Positions 32,932 to 42,132 are shown, numbered from the stretch's first letter. The stretch is DNA of 64,000 nt from Erwinia sp. SLM-02 (GCF_037450285.1 NZ_JAQISN010000001.1:1612001-1676000); one strand, 5' to 3'. Numbers and translations: made by a program. Notes: a model not told the origin generated them from the sequence alone.

Positions 32932-33957
32932 TTACAGCGCCAGGTCGACGACGATTCGTCCTTCAATCTTACCGGCGTGCATACGGGCGAAGATATCGTT
33001 GATGTTGCTCAATGGCTCAACGGCAATGTTCGCGGCCACTTTATGGCGTCCGGCAAAGTCCAGCGCTTCCTGCAGGTCCTTACGGGTACCCACGATGGAG
33101 CCGCGAACGGTAATCCCGTCCAGCACCATATTAAAGATCGACAGGTCGAAGGTGCCCGGCGGCAGCCCGTTCAGGACCATAGTCCCGCCGCGGCGCATGG
33201 TGCCGATAGCCTGTTCAAACGCTTTAGGTGATACCGCCGTCACCAGCACGCCGTGCGCGCCGCCAAACTCCTCGTGGAAGACTTTCGCCGGGTCAACGTT
33301 GCGGGCGTTAGCCGTTACGGTTGCACCCAGACGTTTGGCGAAGGCCAGCTTGTCGTCATCGATGTCCACCGCCGCAACGTTCAGGCCCATCGCCACCGCA
33401 TACTGCACCGCCATATGTCCCAGACCGCCGATACCGGACACCACCACCCAGTCGCCCGGCTTGGTGTCGGTCATTTTCAGGCCTTTATACACGGTCACAC
33501 CGGCACAGAGGATTGGCGCAATTTCATTGTATTCGACGTTATCCGGCAGGATACCGACATAGTTAGCGTCGGCCAGACAGTATTCTGCAAAGCTGCCGTT
33601 AACGGAATAGCCGGCGTTTTGCTGCGAATGGCACAGGGTTTCCCAGCTGTCCAGACAGTGTTCGCAGTGGCCACAGGCGGAATACAGCCAGGGCACGCCC
33701 ACGCGATCGCCTTCCTTGATGTGCTTTACGCCTTCACCTACCGCAACCACGTAGCCCACACCTTCATGACCAGGAATGAACGGCGGCTGCGGTTTCACCG
33801 GCCAGTCACCTTCGGCAGCGTGCAGGTCGGTATGGCACACGCCGGTCGCCACCACTTTCACCAGCAGCTGGCCGGGGCCAACTTCCGGGATCGGCACCTG
33901 CTCAATAACCAGCGGCTCACCAAATGCCTTCACTACTGCGGCTTTCATCGTTTTCAT
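32932..33957 (-). CDS. adhP: Zinc-dependent alcohol dehydrogenase, AdhP-like
   Basis: A 341-residue MDR-family dehydrogenase. Catalytic zinc ligands are in GVCHTD and GHEGVG; the structural zinc Cys cluster is CGHCEHC with a later Cys in LCHS. The Rossmann motif is GIGGLGHMAVQ. It oxidises ethanol to acetaldehyde (or the reverse) with NAD+. It is second gene after the aldehyde dehydrogenase, 27 bp apart, so the pair would convert ethanol to acetate. GGAG precedes the ATG. Confidence 0.9.
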   Translation of the reverse strand: MKTMKAAVVKAFGEPLVIEQVPIPEVGPGQLLVKVVATGVCHTDLHAAEGDWPVKPQPPFIPGHEGVGYVVAVGEGVKHIKEGDRVGVPWLYSACGHCEHCLDSWETLCHSQQNAGYSVNGSFAEYCLADANYVGILPDNVEYNEIAPILCAGVTVYKGLKMTDTKPGDWVVVSGIGGLGHMAVQYAVAMGLNVAAVDIDDDKLAFAKRLGATVTANARNVDPAKVFHEEFGGAHGVLVTAVSPKAFEQAIGTMRRGGTMVLNGLPPGTFDLSIFNMVLDGITVRGSIVGTRKDLQEALDFAGRHKVAANIAVEPLSNINDIFARMHAGKIEGRIVVDLAL

Positions 33958-33984
33958 CTTGTCACTCCGTAAAAGATAACAGGC

Positions 33985-35505
33985 TCAGAACAGCCCTAAA
34001 GGTGCCGTGTCGTAGCTGACCAGCAGATTTTTGGTTTGTTGATAGGCAGACAGCGCCATCTTGTGCGTTTCGCGCCCGACGCCGGACTGCTTGTAGCCGC
34101 CGAATGCCGCGTGTGCCGGGTAGATGTGGTAGCAGTTGGTCCAGACGCGCCCGGCCTTGATGCTGCGCCCCATGCGGTACGCCAGATTGGTGTCGCGGGT
34201 CCAGATCCCCGCTCCCAGACCAAACTGGGTCTCGTTGGCAATCGCCAGCGCTTCGGCTTCATCCTTAAAGGTGGTGACGCCGATGACCGGCCCGAAGATC
34301 TCCTCCTGGAAGCAGCGCATCTGGTTATTGCCTTTAATCAGCGTCGGCTGAATGTAATAACCGCTATCCAGCGCCGGGGTAATCGACGCGCGATCGCCGC
34401 CGGTGAGGATCTGGCCGCCTTCCTGGCGGGCGATATCGATATAGGAGAGAATTTTGTCGAACTGCTGGCGGGAAGCCTGTGCGCCGATCATCGTATCGGT
34501 ATCCAGCGGGTCGCCACGGCGAATAGTGGCGACTTTTGCCATCACGCGTTCCATAAACGGCGCGTAGATCGATTCATGGATCAGCGCGCGTGACGGACAG
34601 GTACAGACTTCGCCCTGATTAAAGAAGCCCAGCACCAGCCCTTCCACCGCTTTGTCGATAAACTCCGGCTCGGCATTCATGATGTCGGCGAAGTAGATGT
34701 TCGGCGACTTACCGCCCAGCTCAACGGTGCAGGGAATAATATTCTCCGCCGCACAGGCCATAATATGGCGGCCAACCGGCGTGGAGCCGGTAAAGGCGAT
34801 TTTCGCGATGCGCTTGCTGGTGGCCAGCGCTTCTCCGGCCTCGCGGCCAAAGCCCTGCACCACGTTCAGTACGCCAGCCGGGAAGATGTCGCCGATCAGC
34901 TCCAGCAGCAGCGTGATGCCCAGCGGGGTCTGCTCTGCCGGCTTCAGCACCACGCAGTTGCCCGCCGCCAGCGCCGGGGCCAGCTTCCACGCGGCCATCA
35001 GCAGCGGGAAGTTCCACGGGATAATCTGCCCGACCACGCCCAGCGGCTCGTGGAAGTGATAGGCCGCGGTGTGCTGATCAATCTCTGCCGCGCTGCCTTC
35101 CTGGGCGCGCAGGCAGCCAGCGAAGTAGCGGAAGTGATCCACCGCCAGCGGCAGATCCGCGTTCAGCGTCTCGCGCACCGCCTTACCGTTGTCCCAGCTC
35201 TCGGCAACCGCCAGGTATTCCAGATTCGCTTCCATCCGGTCCGCCACCTGCAGCAGCAGGTTAGCGCGATGCTGTACGCTGGTTTTTCCCCAGGCGTCGG
35301 CCGCACGGTGCGCGGCGTCCAGCGCAAAATCAATATCGCGGGCATCGGAACGTGGGAACTGGGCGATGTCGCTGCCGTTCACCGGCGAGGTGTTCATAAA
35401 ATACTGACCGCTGAGCGGTTCGACGAATTTGCCATCAATAAAGTTACCGTAGGCCGCCTTGAAAGAGACTAAAGCGCCGGGTGTTCCGGGATGTGCATAA
35501 CGCAT
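33985..35505 (-). CDS. aldB: Aldehyde dehydrogenase, AldB/AcoD-like
   Basis: A 506-residue NAD(P)+-dependent aldehyde dehydrogenase close to E. coli AldB. It has PWNFPLLMAAWKLAPALAAG, the general-base Glu in VELGGKSPN and the catalytic Cys in NQGEVCTCPSRAL, with the C-terminus VSYDTAPLGLF. It oxidises acetaldehyde. AAGGAG lies 6 bases before the ATG. It heads the operon and has a sigma-54 promoter about 80 bp upstream, with a divergent AcoR-like activator. Confidence 0.92.
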   Translation of the reverse strand: MRYAHPGTPGALVSFKAAYGNFIDGKFVEPLSGQYFMNTSPVNGSDIAQFPRSDARDIDFALDAAHRAADAWGKTSVQHRANLLLQVADRMEANLEYLAVAESWDNGKAVRETLNADLPLAVDHFRYFAGCLRAQEGSAAEIDQHTAAYHFHEPLGVVGQIIPWNFPLLMAAWKLAPALAAGNCVVLKPAEQTPLGITLLLELIGDIFPAGVLNVVQGFGREAGEALATSKRIAKIAFTGSTPVGRHIMACAAENIIPCTVELGGKSPNIYFADIMNAEPEFIDKAVEGLVLGFFNQGEVCTCPSRALIHESIYAPFMERVMAKVATIRRGDPLDTDTMIGAQASRQQFDKILSYIDIARQEGGQILTGGDRASITPALDSGYYIQPTLIKGNNQMRCFQEEIFGPVIGVTTFKDEAEALAIANETQFGLGAGIWTRDTNLAYRMGRSIKAGRVWTNCYHIYPAHAAFGGYKQSGVGRETHKMALSAYQQTKNLLVSYDTAPLGLF

Positions 35506-35586
35506 CGCAAACTCCTTAATGTAGGGTAAACAGGCAGCCGTGAATGAATCCTCGTAGCGGGTGTTTTTTTGGCTGCATTCAGATAT

Positions 35587-35602
35587 TGCAGTTAGCGTGC
35601 CA
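35587..35602 (-). promoter_or_regulatory. Sigma-54 (-24/-12) promoter of aldB-adhP
   Basis: The minus strand reads TGGCACGCTAACTGCA, with the essential GG and GC dinucleotides at the right spacing and one departure from TGGCACG-N4-TTGCW. Predicted leader about 70 nt. Confidence 0.85.
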
Positions 35603-35706
35603 GTTTTTTTAGCTTGCGATAATTCCAGAAATGATGATACTTATCATTATGTTACAACGTTAATAACCTTTTATTCGGCATGGACTATCGGATAATTTCT
35701 CTATCT

Positions 35707-35725
35707 GTGTCGCAAATCGCAACAC
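35707..35725. promoter_or_regulatory. Candidate AcoR-like enhancer site
   Basis: GTGTCGC-AAATC-GCAACAC is a near-perfect 7-bp dyad about 105 bp upstream of the -24 element; GCAACAC recurs at about 35754. The position fits an upstream activator site. Confidence 0.45.
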
Positions 35726-35783
35726 TAAAAAAACCAGATAGCTACAATGCCGCAACACATTCGCTACAGGCATGGGGTTACCA

Positions 35784-37577
35784 ATGCAGGGAAACACGTC
35801 AGCTGCCAGCTCATCGAACGTCGCCACTACGCCGCTACTGAACGACTCCTGGTTTCGCAGCCAGCTCTACGGCCTGGACCGTACCGCTGATGACTTTCCC
35901 CGTATCCGCCCCGGTGAACTGGCCGATGTGCTGGCCAGCAATGCCGGTCTGCAAAATTTTGCCCAGCACGCGGTGAAGCGGCTGGCCGAAAAAGTCTCCG
36001 GCAAACAGTCGGTGGTGATCCTCTCCGATGCCAGCGGGCTGGTGCTGAATACCTTTGGCGATATGCACGCCCTGCAGAAGGCCCAGCGTTTTGCCCTTGC
36101 CCCCGGCAACTTATGGAGCGAGTGCGGCCGCGGTACCAACGCGATCGGCACCGCCCTGGCGATTGATGACGGCTGTGAAATTTTTGGCGACCAGCACTAC
36201 CTCACCAGCAATCAGGGTCTGTACTGCGCGGCGATGCCGCTACAGGCACCGAACGGCCAGATCGCCGGCGTGTTGGATATCTCCGGCCCGGCGCAGTACC
36301 CCCATCCCACCACGCTGGCCTGGGTGAAGGAAGCGGCGAAGCAGATTGAATATCTGTGGGTGAAGCAGAGCCTGCATCCCGACCAGTGGCTGATGAGCCT
36401 GCATCCGCAGGTGCAGGGCATCGATCACGTTGAAGAGCTGCTGCTGGTGTTTTCCGACAACGTGCTGATGGCGGCAAACCGGCTGGCGATGCGCGAGCTG
36501 GAACTGAGCGCCGATCTGTTTGGCATCCTCACCTTCGCCGACCTGTTCCCGCAGGGCGAACAGGCCGCAAACTGCGTGCCGCAGCCGGTGCAGACCCGCA
36601 GCCAGCAGCGCTACTTCTATCGCCTGCGCGCTCCGGCGCGGGTCAACTTCCCGGTTGCTCCTGCCGCCGCGCCGGTGCTGCCGTTCTCGCTGGGCGCTGC
36701 CGGGGATAAGATGGTGCGCCTGCTCAATGCCGGTGTATCGCTGTGCATCCACGGGGAAACCGGCAGCGGCAAAGAGTACGTCAGCCGCGCGCTGCACCAG
36801 CAGAGCCGCTGGCGCGAAGGGAAGTTTGTTGCCATTAACTGCGCCGCCATCCCTGAGTCGCTGATTGAGTCCGAGCTGTTCGGCTATCAGCCCGGTGCGT
36901 TTACCGGTGCCAGCAAAAATGGCTATATCGGTAAAATCCGCGAAGCCGACGGCGGCGTGCTGTTCCTCGATGAGATTGGCGATATGCCGCTGGCCATGCA
37001 GACGCGGCTGCTGCGCGTGCTGCAGGAGAAAGAGGTGGCGCCGCTGGGATCGAGCCGCAGCTGGCCGGTGAACTTCGCAGTGATCTGCGCCACGCACCGC
37101 AATCTGCCGCAGCGGGTGGCGGACGGTGAATTCCGCGAGGATCTGCTCTACCGCCTGCAGGAGTTCTCCCATACCATTCCCCCTTTGCGCGAATGGCCCG
37201 CGCTGCCGGAGTTTATCTCGCAGCTCTGGCAGGAGCTGGGCGGCGGCGAACGCGGTATTGTCATGACGGAGGAACTGCTGGATACCCTGGCCCAGCACCC
37301 GTGGCCGGGCAACGTGCGGCAGCTGCGCAGCCTGATGAAGGTGCTGCTGGCGCTGGCGGATGATAACGAAGTGCTGGACGGCGACAGCCTGCCGGACGAG
37401 TACCGACTGGCGCGCAGCGAGCCGCTGCCGGCGCTGCAGGAACATGACGAAAGATTAATTGCGGCGACCCTGGAACGCTTCAGCGGCAATATCAGCAAAG
37501 CCGCCCAGGCGCTTGGCGTGGCGCGCAGTACCCTCTATCGCCGTGCGGCAAGGCGTGAGACAGGCGAGAACAGTTAA
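35784..37577 (+). CDS. AcoR-like sigma-54-dependent activator
   Basis: A 597-residue regulator. The N-terminal GAF-type sensor region (about 50-220, SECGRGTNAIGTALAI is typical of AcoR) is followed by the AAA+ domain with Walker A GETGSGKE, GAFTGA and Walker B GGVLFLDEIGD. A C-terminal Fis HTH ends the protein (GNISKAAQALGVARSTLYRR). ATG 35784 is preferred over 35772 because GGGG is then 6 bases upstream. AcoR proteins respond to acetoin or acetaldehyde. It is divergent from aldB-adhP and almost certainly activates the sigma-54 promoter there. Confidence 0.9.
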   Translation: MQGNTSAASSSNVATTPLLNDSWFRSQLYGLDRTADDFPRIRPGELADVLASNAGLQNFAQHAVKRLAEKVSGKQSVVILSDASGLVLNTFGDMHALQKAQRFALAPGNLWSECGRGTNAIGTALAIDDGCEIFGDQHYLTSNQGLYCAAMPLQAPNGQIAGVLDISGPAQYPHPTTLAWVKEAAKQIEYLWVKQSLHPDQWLMSLHPQVQGIDHVEELLLVFSDNVLMAANRLAMRELELSADLFGILTFADLFPQGEQAANCVPQPVQTRSQQRYFYRLRAPARVNFPVAPAAAPVLPFSLGAAGDKMVRLLNAGVSLCIHGETGSGKEYVSRALHQQSRWREGKFVAINCAAIPESLIESELFGYQPGAFTGASKNGYIGKIREADGGVLFLDEIGDMPLAMQTRLLRVLQEKEVAPLGSSRSWPVNFAVICATHRNLPQRVADGEFREDLLYRLQEFSHTIPPLREWPALPEFISQLWQELGGGERGIVMTEELLDTLAQHPWPGNVRQLRSLMKVLLALADDNEVLDGDSLPDEYRLARSEPLPALQEHDERLIAATLERFSGNISKAAQALGVARSTLYRRAARRETGENS

Positions 37578-37624
37578 TCCCTTTAGCTGAATGGCCCGCT
37601 CTCTGAACCGTTGAACCAGCAAGT

Positions 37625-37680
37625 AGCCGAGCAGCCGAGCAGCCGAGCAGCCGAGCAGCCGAGCAGCCGAGCAGCCGAGC
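37625..37680 (+). repeat. Seven tandem copies of AGCCGAGC
   Basis: Seven exact 8-bp units head to tail, in the gap between the AcoR-like gene and the convergent RES toxin gene, ending 5 bp before the toxin stop codon. Such perfect arrays are prone to slippage. No transcription role is evident. Confidence 0.92.
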
Positions 37681-37685
37681 AGCGA

Positions 37686-38144
37686 TTATTTCAGCCGGCT
37701 GTCGAACTGGAAGTCAATTTTCACCGCCCTGCTGACGACGGATAAAAACTGCGGGTGCCGCGGATTGAGCAGAAAGTTAAATTCCACCGGCGACAGCGCG
37801 CTCGGCACCCTGAGCGCCACCGCATCGCCGCTCTCCACCCAGCGGTCGCCAATCTCCGCCAGTTCCAGCGGGGCTTCCGCCGCCGCCCAGTTGGCCGGGA
37901 GGATCTGGTTATCGATCATCTGAATTAACTCATCGTCGACGTCAATCGACAGCAGGGTAAAGCTGTCCAGCAGATTCGCCGCGTGCAGGTGCACCAGCGT
38001 TTCCAGCATGGTCAGCGAGGCGGCTTCGGCAGCGTAAACCATCGCCGTGCCCACGCTGTTCCAGCGGCCGCCCGCTTCCTTGGCTCCCTGCCCGCTCCAG
38101 GCTCCGGCCGCGAAGCGGGTTTTCGTCAGGCGATAGAGGATCAA
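37686..38144 (-). CDS. RES-domain toxin
   Basis: A 152-residue RES protein. The conserved Arg is in LYRLTKTRF, the GGRWNSVGTAMVYAAEAASLTMLE block contains the R and E expected in the NAD+ site, and the Ser is in the C-terminal PSALSPVEFNFLLNP segment. RES toxins degrade NAD+ and arrest growth. The gene overlaps the upstream antitoxin by 4 bp (ATGA), the usual order in these pairs. Confidence 0.88.
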   Translation of the reverse strand: MILYRLTKTRFAAGAWSGQGAKEAGGRWNSVGTAMVYAAEAASLTMLETLVHLHAANLLDSFTLLSIDVDDELIQMIDNQILPANWAAAEAPLELAEIGDRWVESGDAVALRVPSALSPVEFNFLLNPRHPQFLSVVSRAVKIDFQFDSRLK

Positions 38145-38584
38145 GACCAGACCCCGTGCTCCAGGCGGGTGATCAGCTGCATCACTTCCCAGGCACCGGA
38201 CTCAGAGGCCAGCAGGTCGGCCGGCGCTTTCCATCCCAGCGCGCGGCTTGGCTCATTCAGCCACTTCTGCGCGGCAAGCTTATCGCCTTCAAACAGATCG
38301 ACGGCGCGATCCAGCACGCGAATAAACCGCACCAGACGTTCGCTCTGATCCGGGCTGAAGCGTTTTTTGATGTTACGGCTGAAGGTGGTGCTGGGGATAC
38401 CGGTGATCCGCCGCAGTTCGGCCTGGGTGATGTGCGCCCAGCTGGCAATGCGGTTGGCGACCTCACCCTCCAGCCCTTTATCGATTTCGTCCACCAGCAA
38501 AACACCATCGGCAAGATTCAGGCCGACATGCTGCCACAGCGTTTCAACACGCGTTGCGGATGCCGCAGGGGTAAACATTCTCAT
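38141..38584 (-). CDS. Xre/MbcA/ParS-type antitoxin
   Basis: A 147-residue antitoxin. The N-terminal Xre-like HTH (ITQAELRRITGIPSTTFSRNIKKRF) is followed by the C-terminal MbcA/ParS toxin-binding domain (KLAAQKWLNEPSRALGWKAP). It neutralises the RES toxin and should autorepress the operon. GGAGG lies 7 bases before ATG 38584. A CCATATGG palindrome (38595-38602) lies immediately upstream, a possible operator. Confidence 0.87.
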   Translation of the reverse strand: MRMFTPAASATRVETLWQHVGLNLADGVLLVDEIDKGLEGEVANRIASWAHITQAELRRITGIPSTTFSRNIKKRFSPDQSERLVRFIRVLDRAVDLFEGDKLAAQKWLNEPSRALGWKAPADLLASESGAWEVMQLITRLEHGVWS

Positions 38585-38594
38585 CGCATATCCT

Positions 38595-38605
38595 CCATAT
38601 GGTCA
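38595..38605. promoter_or_regulatory. CATATGGTCA motif, possible antitoxin operator
   Basis: CCATATGG palindrome directly ahead of the antitoxin gene; the inverse TGACCATATG recurs at 38725-38734 in the same intergenic region. Binding by the antitoxin is speculative. Confidence 0.35.
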
Positions 38606-38827
38606 TTTCAGTATAACCAAATGGGCACAACAGGTGCAAATTTAAGCTGATGAAGGGAGCATCGGACGGTAGACGTCGATAATTTGTACACTTGCCGATA
38701 AAAATCACGCTATATCAACAAAATATGACCATATGTGAAAAAAAGTGAATAAAATTTTTATCTGGATCACAAATTACGTTAAAATATTCATCCAGTTTTT
38801 AAACTTTTATTGATGTGTGTTAAAGAA

Positions 38828-40483
38828 ATGTCTAATTCCAGAAGATTTATTCCCGTTCTTTCCCTGTCAGCGCTGCTTGTCTGTTCTGCCAGTTATGCTG
38901 AAACGCCGGTCAATCAGAAAACCGACGTGCTGCTGATCGGCGGCGGCATCATGAGTGCTTCACTCGGCACCTGGTTACAGGAACTGCAGCCAGACTGGAA
39001 ACAGCTGATGGTTGAGAAGCTGGACGGTGTCGCCCTCGAATCTTCCAACGGATGGAACAACGCCGGTACCGGCCACTCGGCCAATATGGAGCTGAACTAC
39101 ACGCCGGAGCGCGCGGATGGTTCCATTGACGTCAGCAAGGCGCTGGATATCAACGAACAGTTTATGATCTCCCGTCAGTTCTGGACGGCGCAGGTTAAGC
39201 GCGGCATCCTCAACGATCCGCACTCCTTTATTAACTCCACGCCGCATATGAGCTTTGTCTGGGGTGACGCCAACGTTAACTACCTGACCAAACGCTACCA
39301 GGCGCTGCAGCAGACCACCCTGTTCCAGGGCATGAAGTTCTCCACCGATCAGAACCAGATCAAGCAGTGGGCACCGCTGGTGATTGAAGGCCGCGATCCG
39401 CAGCAGAAAGTCGCCGCAACCTGGACCCCGGTCGGCACCGACGTTAACTACGGCGAGATCACCCGCCAGCTGATCGGCAGCCTGAAGAAAGATAAAAACT
39501 TCACGCTGGAAACCTCTGCGGAAGCCACCGAGTTCGCACGCAATGCCGACAACAGCTGGCATGTGACCATCACCGACGTGAAAAGCGGTGAGAAGCACAG
39601 CGTTGATGCGAAATACGTGTTTATCGGTGCCGGCGGCGGCGCGCTGAAGCTGCTGCAGAAAACCGGCATTCCGGAAGCGGACAACTATGCCGGCTTCCCG
39701 GTGGGCGGTTCCTTCCTGGTGTCTGAAAACCCGGAAATTACCAAACAGCATCAGGAAAAAGTTTACGGCCAGGCTTCCGTGGGTGCGCCACCGATGTCCG
39801 TTCCTCACCTGGACGCCCGCTTCCTTGACGGCAAGCGCGTGGTGCTGTTCGGACCGTTCGCGACCTTCTCTACCAAGTTCCTGAAAAACGGCTCGCTGTT
39901 CGATCTGCTGAGCACCACCACCACCAGCAACTTTATGCCAATGACCCACGTGGGCATGGACAACTTTGACCTGGTGAAATACCTGGTCGGCCAGGTGATG
40001 CTGAACGACGATGACCGCTTTGCCGCGCTGAAAGAGTACTATCCGAACGCGCGTAAAGAAGACTGGAAGCTGATTCAGGCCGGTCAGCGCGTGCAGATCA
40101 TCAAGAAGGATGCGGATAAAGGCGGCGTGCTGAAACTGGGTACGGAAATCGTAACCGATCAGCAGAAAACCGTGGCGGCCCTGCTGGGTGCATCCCCGGG
40201 TGCCTCTACCGCTGCGCCAATCGCCCTGAACGTGGTGAAAAAGCTGTTCCCTGAGCAGTTCAACAGCCCGGAATGGCAGAGCAAAATCCGCGCAATCGTG
40301 CCGAGCTACGGCCAGCAGCTGAACGGTAACGTTGCGCTGACTCAGCAGGTGTGGGATGACACCGCAGCAACCCTGCAGCTGACCACGCCGCCGGTGATTC
40401 AGATGGATCACTCAACCGACGCGGCCCCACAGGCTCAGCCGGAAAAACGCGCGGAAAGCGCAAAACAGGATATGGCGCTGTAA
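38828..40483 (+). CDS. mqo: Malate:quinone oxidoreductase
   Basis: A 551-residue FAD enzyme of the MQO family. The FAD-binding Rossmann motif is VLLIGGGIMSASLGTWL near residue 35, followed by NGWNNAGTGHSANMELNYTP and the C-terminal LLGASPGASTAAPIAL block. It oxidises malate to oxaloacetate, passing electrons to quinone. An N-terminal hydrophobic stretch (RFIPVLSLSALLVCSASYA) looks like a signal peptide, unusual for an enzyme that acts at the inner face, though seen in some enterobacterial Mqo. ATG 38828 is preferred to 38810. Confidence 0.93.
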   Translation: MSNSRRFIPVLSLSALLVCSASYAETPVNQKTDVLLIGGGIMSASLGTWLQELQPDWKQLMVEKLDGVALESSNGWNNAGTGHSANMELNYTPERADGSIDVSKALDINEQFMISRQFWTAQVKRGILNDPHSFINSTPHMSFVWGDANVNYLTKRYQALQQTTLFQGMKFSTDQNQIKQWAPLVIEGRDPQQKVAATWTPVGTDVNYGEITRQLIGSLKKDKNFTLETSAEATEFARNADNSWHVTITDVKSGEKHSVDAKYVFIGAGGGALKLLQKTGIPEADNYAGFPVGGSFLVSENPEITKQHQEKVYGQASVGAPPMSVPHLDARFLDGKRVVLFGPFATFSTKFLKNGSLFDLLSTTTTSNFMPMTHVGMDNFDLVKYLVGQVMLNDDDRFAALKEYYPNARKEDWKLIQAGQRVQIIKKDADKGGVLKLGTEIVTDQQKTVAALLGASPGASTAAPIALNVVKKLFPEQFNSPEWQSKIRAIVPSYGQQLNGNVALTQQVWDDTAATLQLTTPPVIQMDHSTDAAPQAQPEKRAESAKQDMAL

Positions 40484-40498
40484 GTTAACGCCCCTGCA

Positions 40499-40526
40499 GC
40501 CCCGGCATTCGCCGGGGCTTTTTTTT
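40499..40526 (+). terminator. Rho-independent terminator of mqo
   Basis: GCCCCGGC-ATTC-GCCGGGGC followed by eight T. Confidence 0.95.
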
Positions 40527-40577
40527 ATCCCGCTGCCAACATCCGTGTTTCTGCATTCAGCTTTGGGCTTCCTGCTT

Positions 40578-41618
40578 TCAGCTATTCCCTTTCTTTGTCA
40601 GCGTAAAGCCCGGTTTATCTTTGGTGACCGCATAGGAAATTTTGGTTTCGGCCCAGGATGATGTGGTGATATCCAGCGCCGGGATCGTCACGCGGCCCAT
40701 ACCAAAAAGCGTGCGAACGTAGCCGCCCAGCTTATGCTTGCCCGGCGCCACGCTCAGTGACGTTACTTCACCGCGCTTAAGCACGCCCGCTTCCTTGCCG
40801 TCCACCGTCACAATAATTGCCGAACCATCATCGGTTTTGGTTAACGCGTGATAGACGTGAATGACCGACTGCGCGGGGGGTTTATTCACCGGATCGGTTT
40901 GCATTTGAGATGCAGTAGTGACCGCCGGAATAACCGGGGTTTTGATGCTGGGGGTTTCTGCCGGGGCGGCATCCGCTGTCGCAGCGGGAGCAGTCGCTGC
41001 CGCAGTGGTCTGAGCCTGCGCGTTGGCGGTGTTCGCCGATGCAGCCTGAGCCTGAGCCGTTGAGTTATCAGCCGAGGCAGCCGCAGCAGTCGTTGCCGCT
41101 GCCGCAGTGGTCTGAGTCTGCGCGTTGGCGGCGTCCGCCGACGCAGCCGGAGCCTGTGCCGTTGAGCTATCGGTCGAGGCCGCAGCAGCCGGATCTTTCG
41201 AGGCTGCAACCGTAGTGGTCTGAGTCTGTGCGTTGGCCGCGTCCGCCGACGCAGCCGAAGCCTGAGCCGTTGAGCTATCGGTCGAGGCCGACGCAGCCGG
41301 GGCTGTCGATGCTGCAGCCACAGTGGTCTGAGCCTGCGCGCCAGATGCTTCTGTCTGACCCGAAGCTTTCACCGCCTCAGCGGAGGCGCTCTGAGCCGGA
41401 GCCGCTGCGGTATCGGTTTGCGTCGCCGAAGCCGGGGCAGCAGGTGCAGTAGTTTGCTCCTGAATATGCGTGGTGTTGACATAAACACTCGAAGTCTGAG
41501 CGCGGGCGGGCGCCCCCTCGTCAACGGAGCTGACCGAGGCGGTGCCGGAGGATGGGGTCGCGCAGCCAGTCAGAATTCCTGCGGCGACAATAACGGTCAG
41601 GGTAGAACGGGTAAACAT
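40578..41618 (-). CDS. Ala/Thr/Gln-rich repetitive lipoprotein
   Basis: A 346-residue protein with a lipoprotein signal (lipobox LTGC, Cys19). About residues 90-225 hold three to four imperfect copies of a roughly 37-residue Ala-rich unit (core STAQA..ASADAANAQTQTT), likely an extended spacer. A small globular C-terminal domain follows (about 245-346: IIVTVDGKEAGVLKRGEVTSL, GMGRVTIPALDI). I recognise no family name. It is likely outer-membrane anchored, reaching through or out of the periplasm. The DNA repeats (about 40975-41345) should vary in copy number between strains. Confidence 0.7.
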   Translation of the reverse strand: MFTRSTLTVIVAAGILTGCATPSSGTASVSSVDEGAPARAQTSSVYVNTTHIQEQTTAPAAPASATQTDTAAAPAQSASAEAVKASGQTEASGAQAQTTVAAASTAPAASASTDSSTAQASAASADAANAQTQTTTVAASKDPAAAASTDSSTAQAPAASADAANAQTQTTAAAATTAAAASADNSTAQAQAASANTANAQAQTTAAATAPAATADAAPAETPSIKTPVIPAVTTASQMQTDPVNKPPAQSVIHVYHALTKTDDGSAIIVTVDGKEAGVLKRGEVTSLSVAPGKHKLGGYVRTLFGMGRVTIPALDITTSSWAETKISYAVTKDKPGFTLTKKGNS

Positions 41619-41731
41619 CCGGCAATTTCTCCAGCCAATAATGAACGGTCAATTATAGCGTCCCTCACTGGCCGGGGTAAGCGGAACCGGGTTAAGTCTG
41701 TTCCGAAACTGCATCGTTCGGGCAAAAAAAA

Positions 41732-41760
41732 GCCGCTATCCGTGCAGGATACCGGCTTTT
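41732..41760 (-). terminator. Bidirectional terminator downstream of the VF530 gene
   Basis: Stem GCCGCTATCC / GGATACCGGC (one mismatch) flanked by A8 on the left and T4 on the right, so it works for the leftward VF530 transcript. Confidence 0.75.
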
Positions 41761-41788
41761 ACCCTGAGGCGTTCAGGGTCACAGGGAA

Positions 41789-42064
41789 TTAGTCGTCACG
41801 CCGGCGATGATTTGCCCACGGGTTATCGGCCGGGGCCGCCTGCGGTTCGTCAAGTGAGGCAATATAGAGCGCCTCAACCTCGGATCGCGCCCAGGGGGTA
41901 CGGCGAAGAAACTTAAGGCTGGACTTGATACTGGGATCGCTTTTAAAGCAGTTGATGTTGATGCGCTCAGCGAGACCGCTCCAGCTGTAGCGTTCCACCA
42001 GCCGGGTGAGCAGCGCTTCCAGGGTCACGCCGTGTAGCGGGTCTTTTGATTGATTCACAGTCAT
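41789..42064 (-). CDS. VF530-family DNA-binding protein
   Basis: A 91-residue protein MTVNQSKDPLHGVTLEALLT with the CFKSDPSIKSSLKFLRRTPWAR block that defines the VF530 (DUF2132) family, known from a Vibrio structure as a small HTH-like fold. The start at 42064 follows GGACAG; the longer frame upstream is not family sequence. Role unknown. Confidence 0.85.
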   Translation of the reverse strand: MTVNQSKDPLHGVTLEALLTRLVERYSWSGLAERININCFKSDPSIKSSLKFLRRTPWARSEVEALYIASLDEPQAAPADNPWANHRRRDD

Positions 42065-42132
42065 TTTCTGTCCGGGTCGGTAACGATGCGCACACCATAC
42101 TGGCGGCACACCGGTTATGCAAGGCGCAGGCG

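Noticed and set aside
36240..37445. 401-residue minus-strand frame
   Set aside because: Antisense shadow of the AcoR-like gene.
37625..37680. CRISPR-like array
   Set aside because: Units are 8 bp, contiguous and without spacers; a simple tandem repeat.
38975..40411. 478-residue open frame on the minus strand
   Set aside because: Mirror of mqo; no domain pattern and typical shadow composition.
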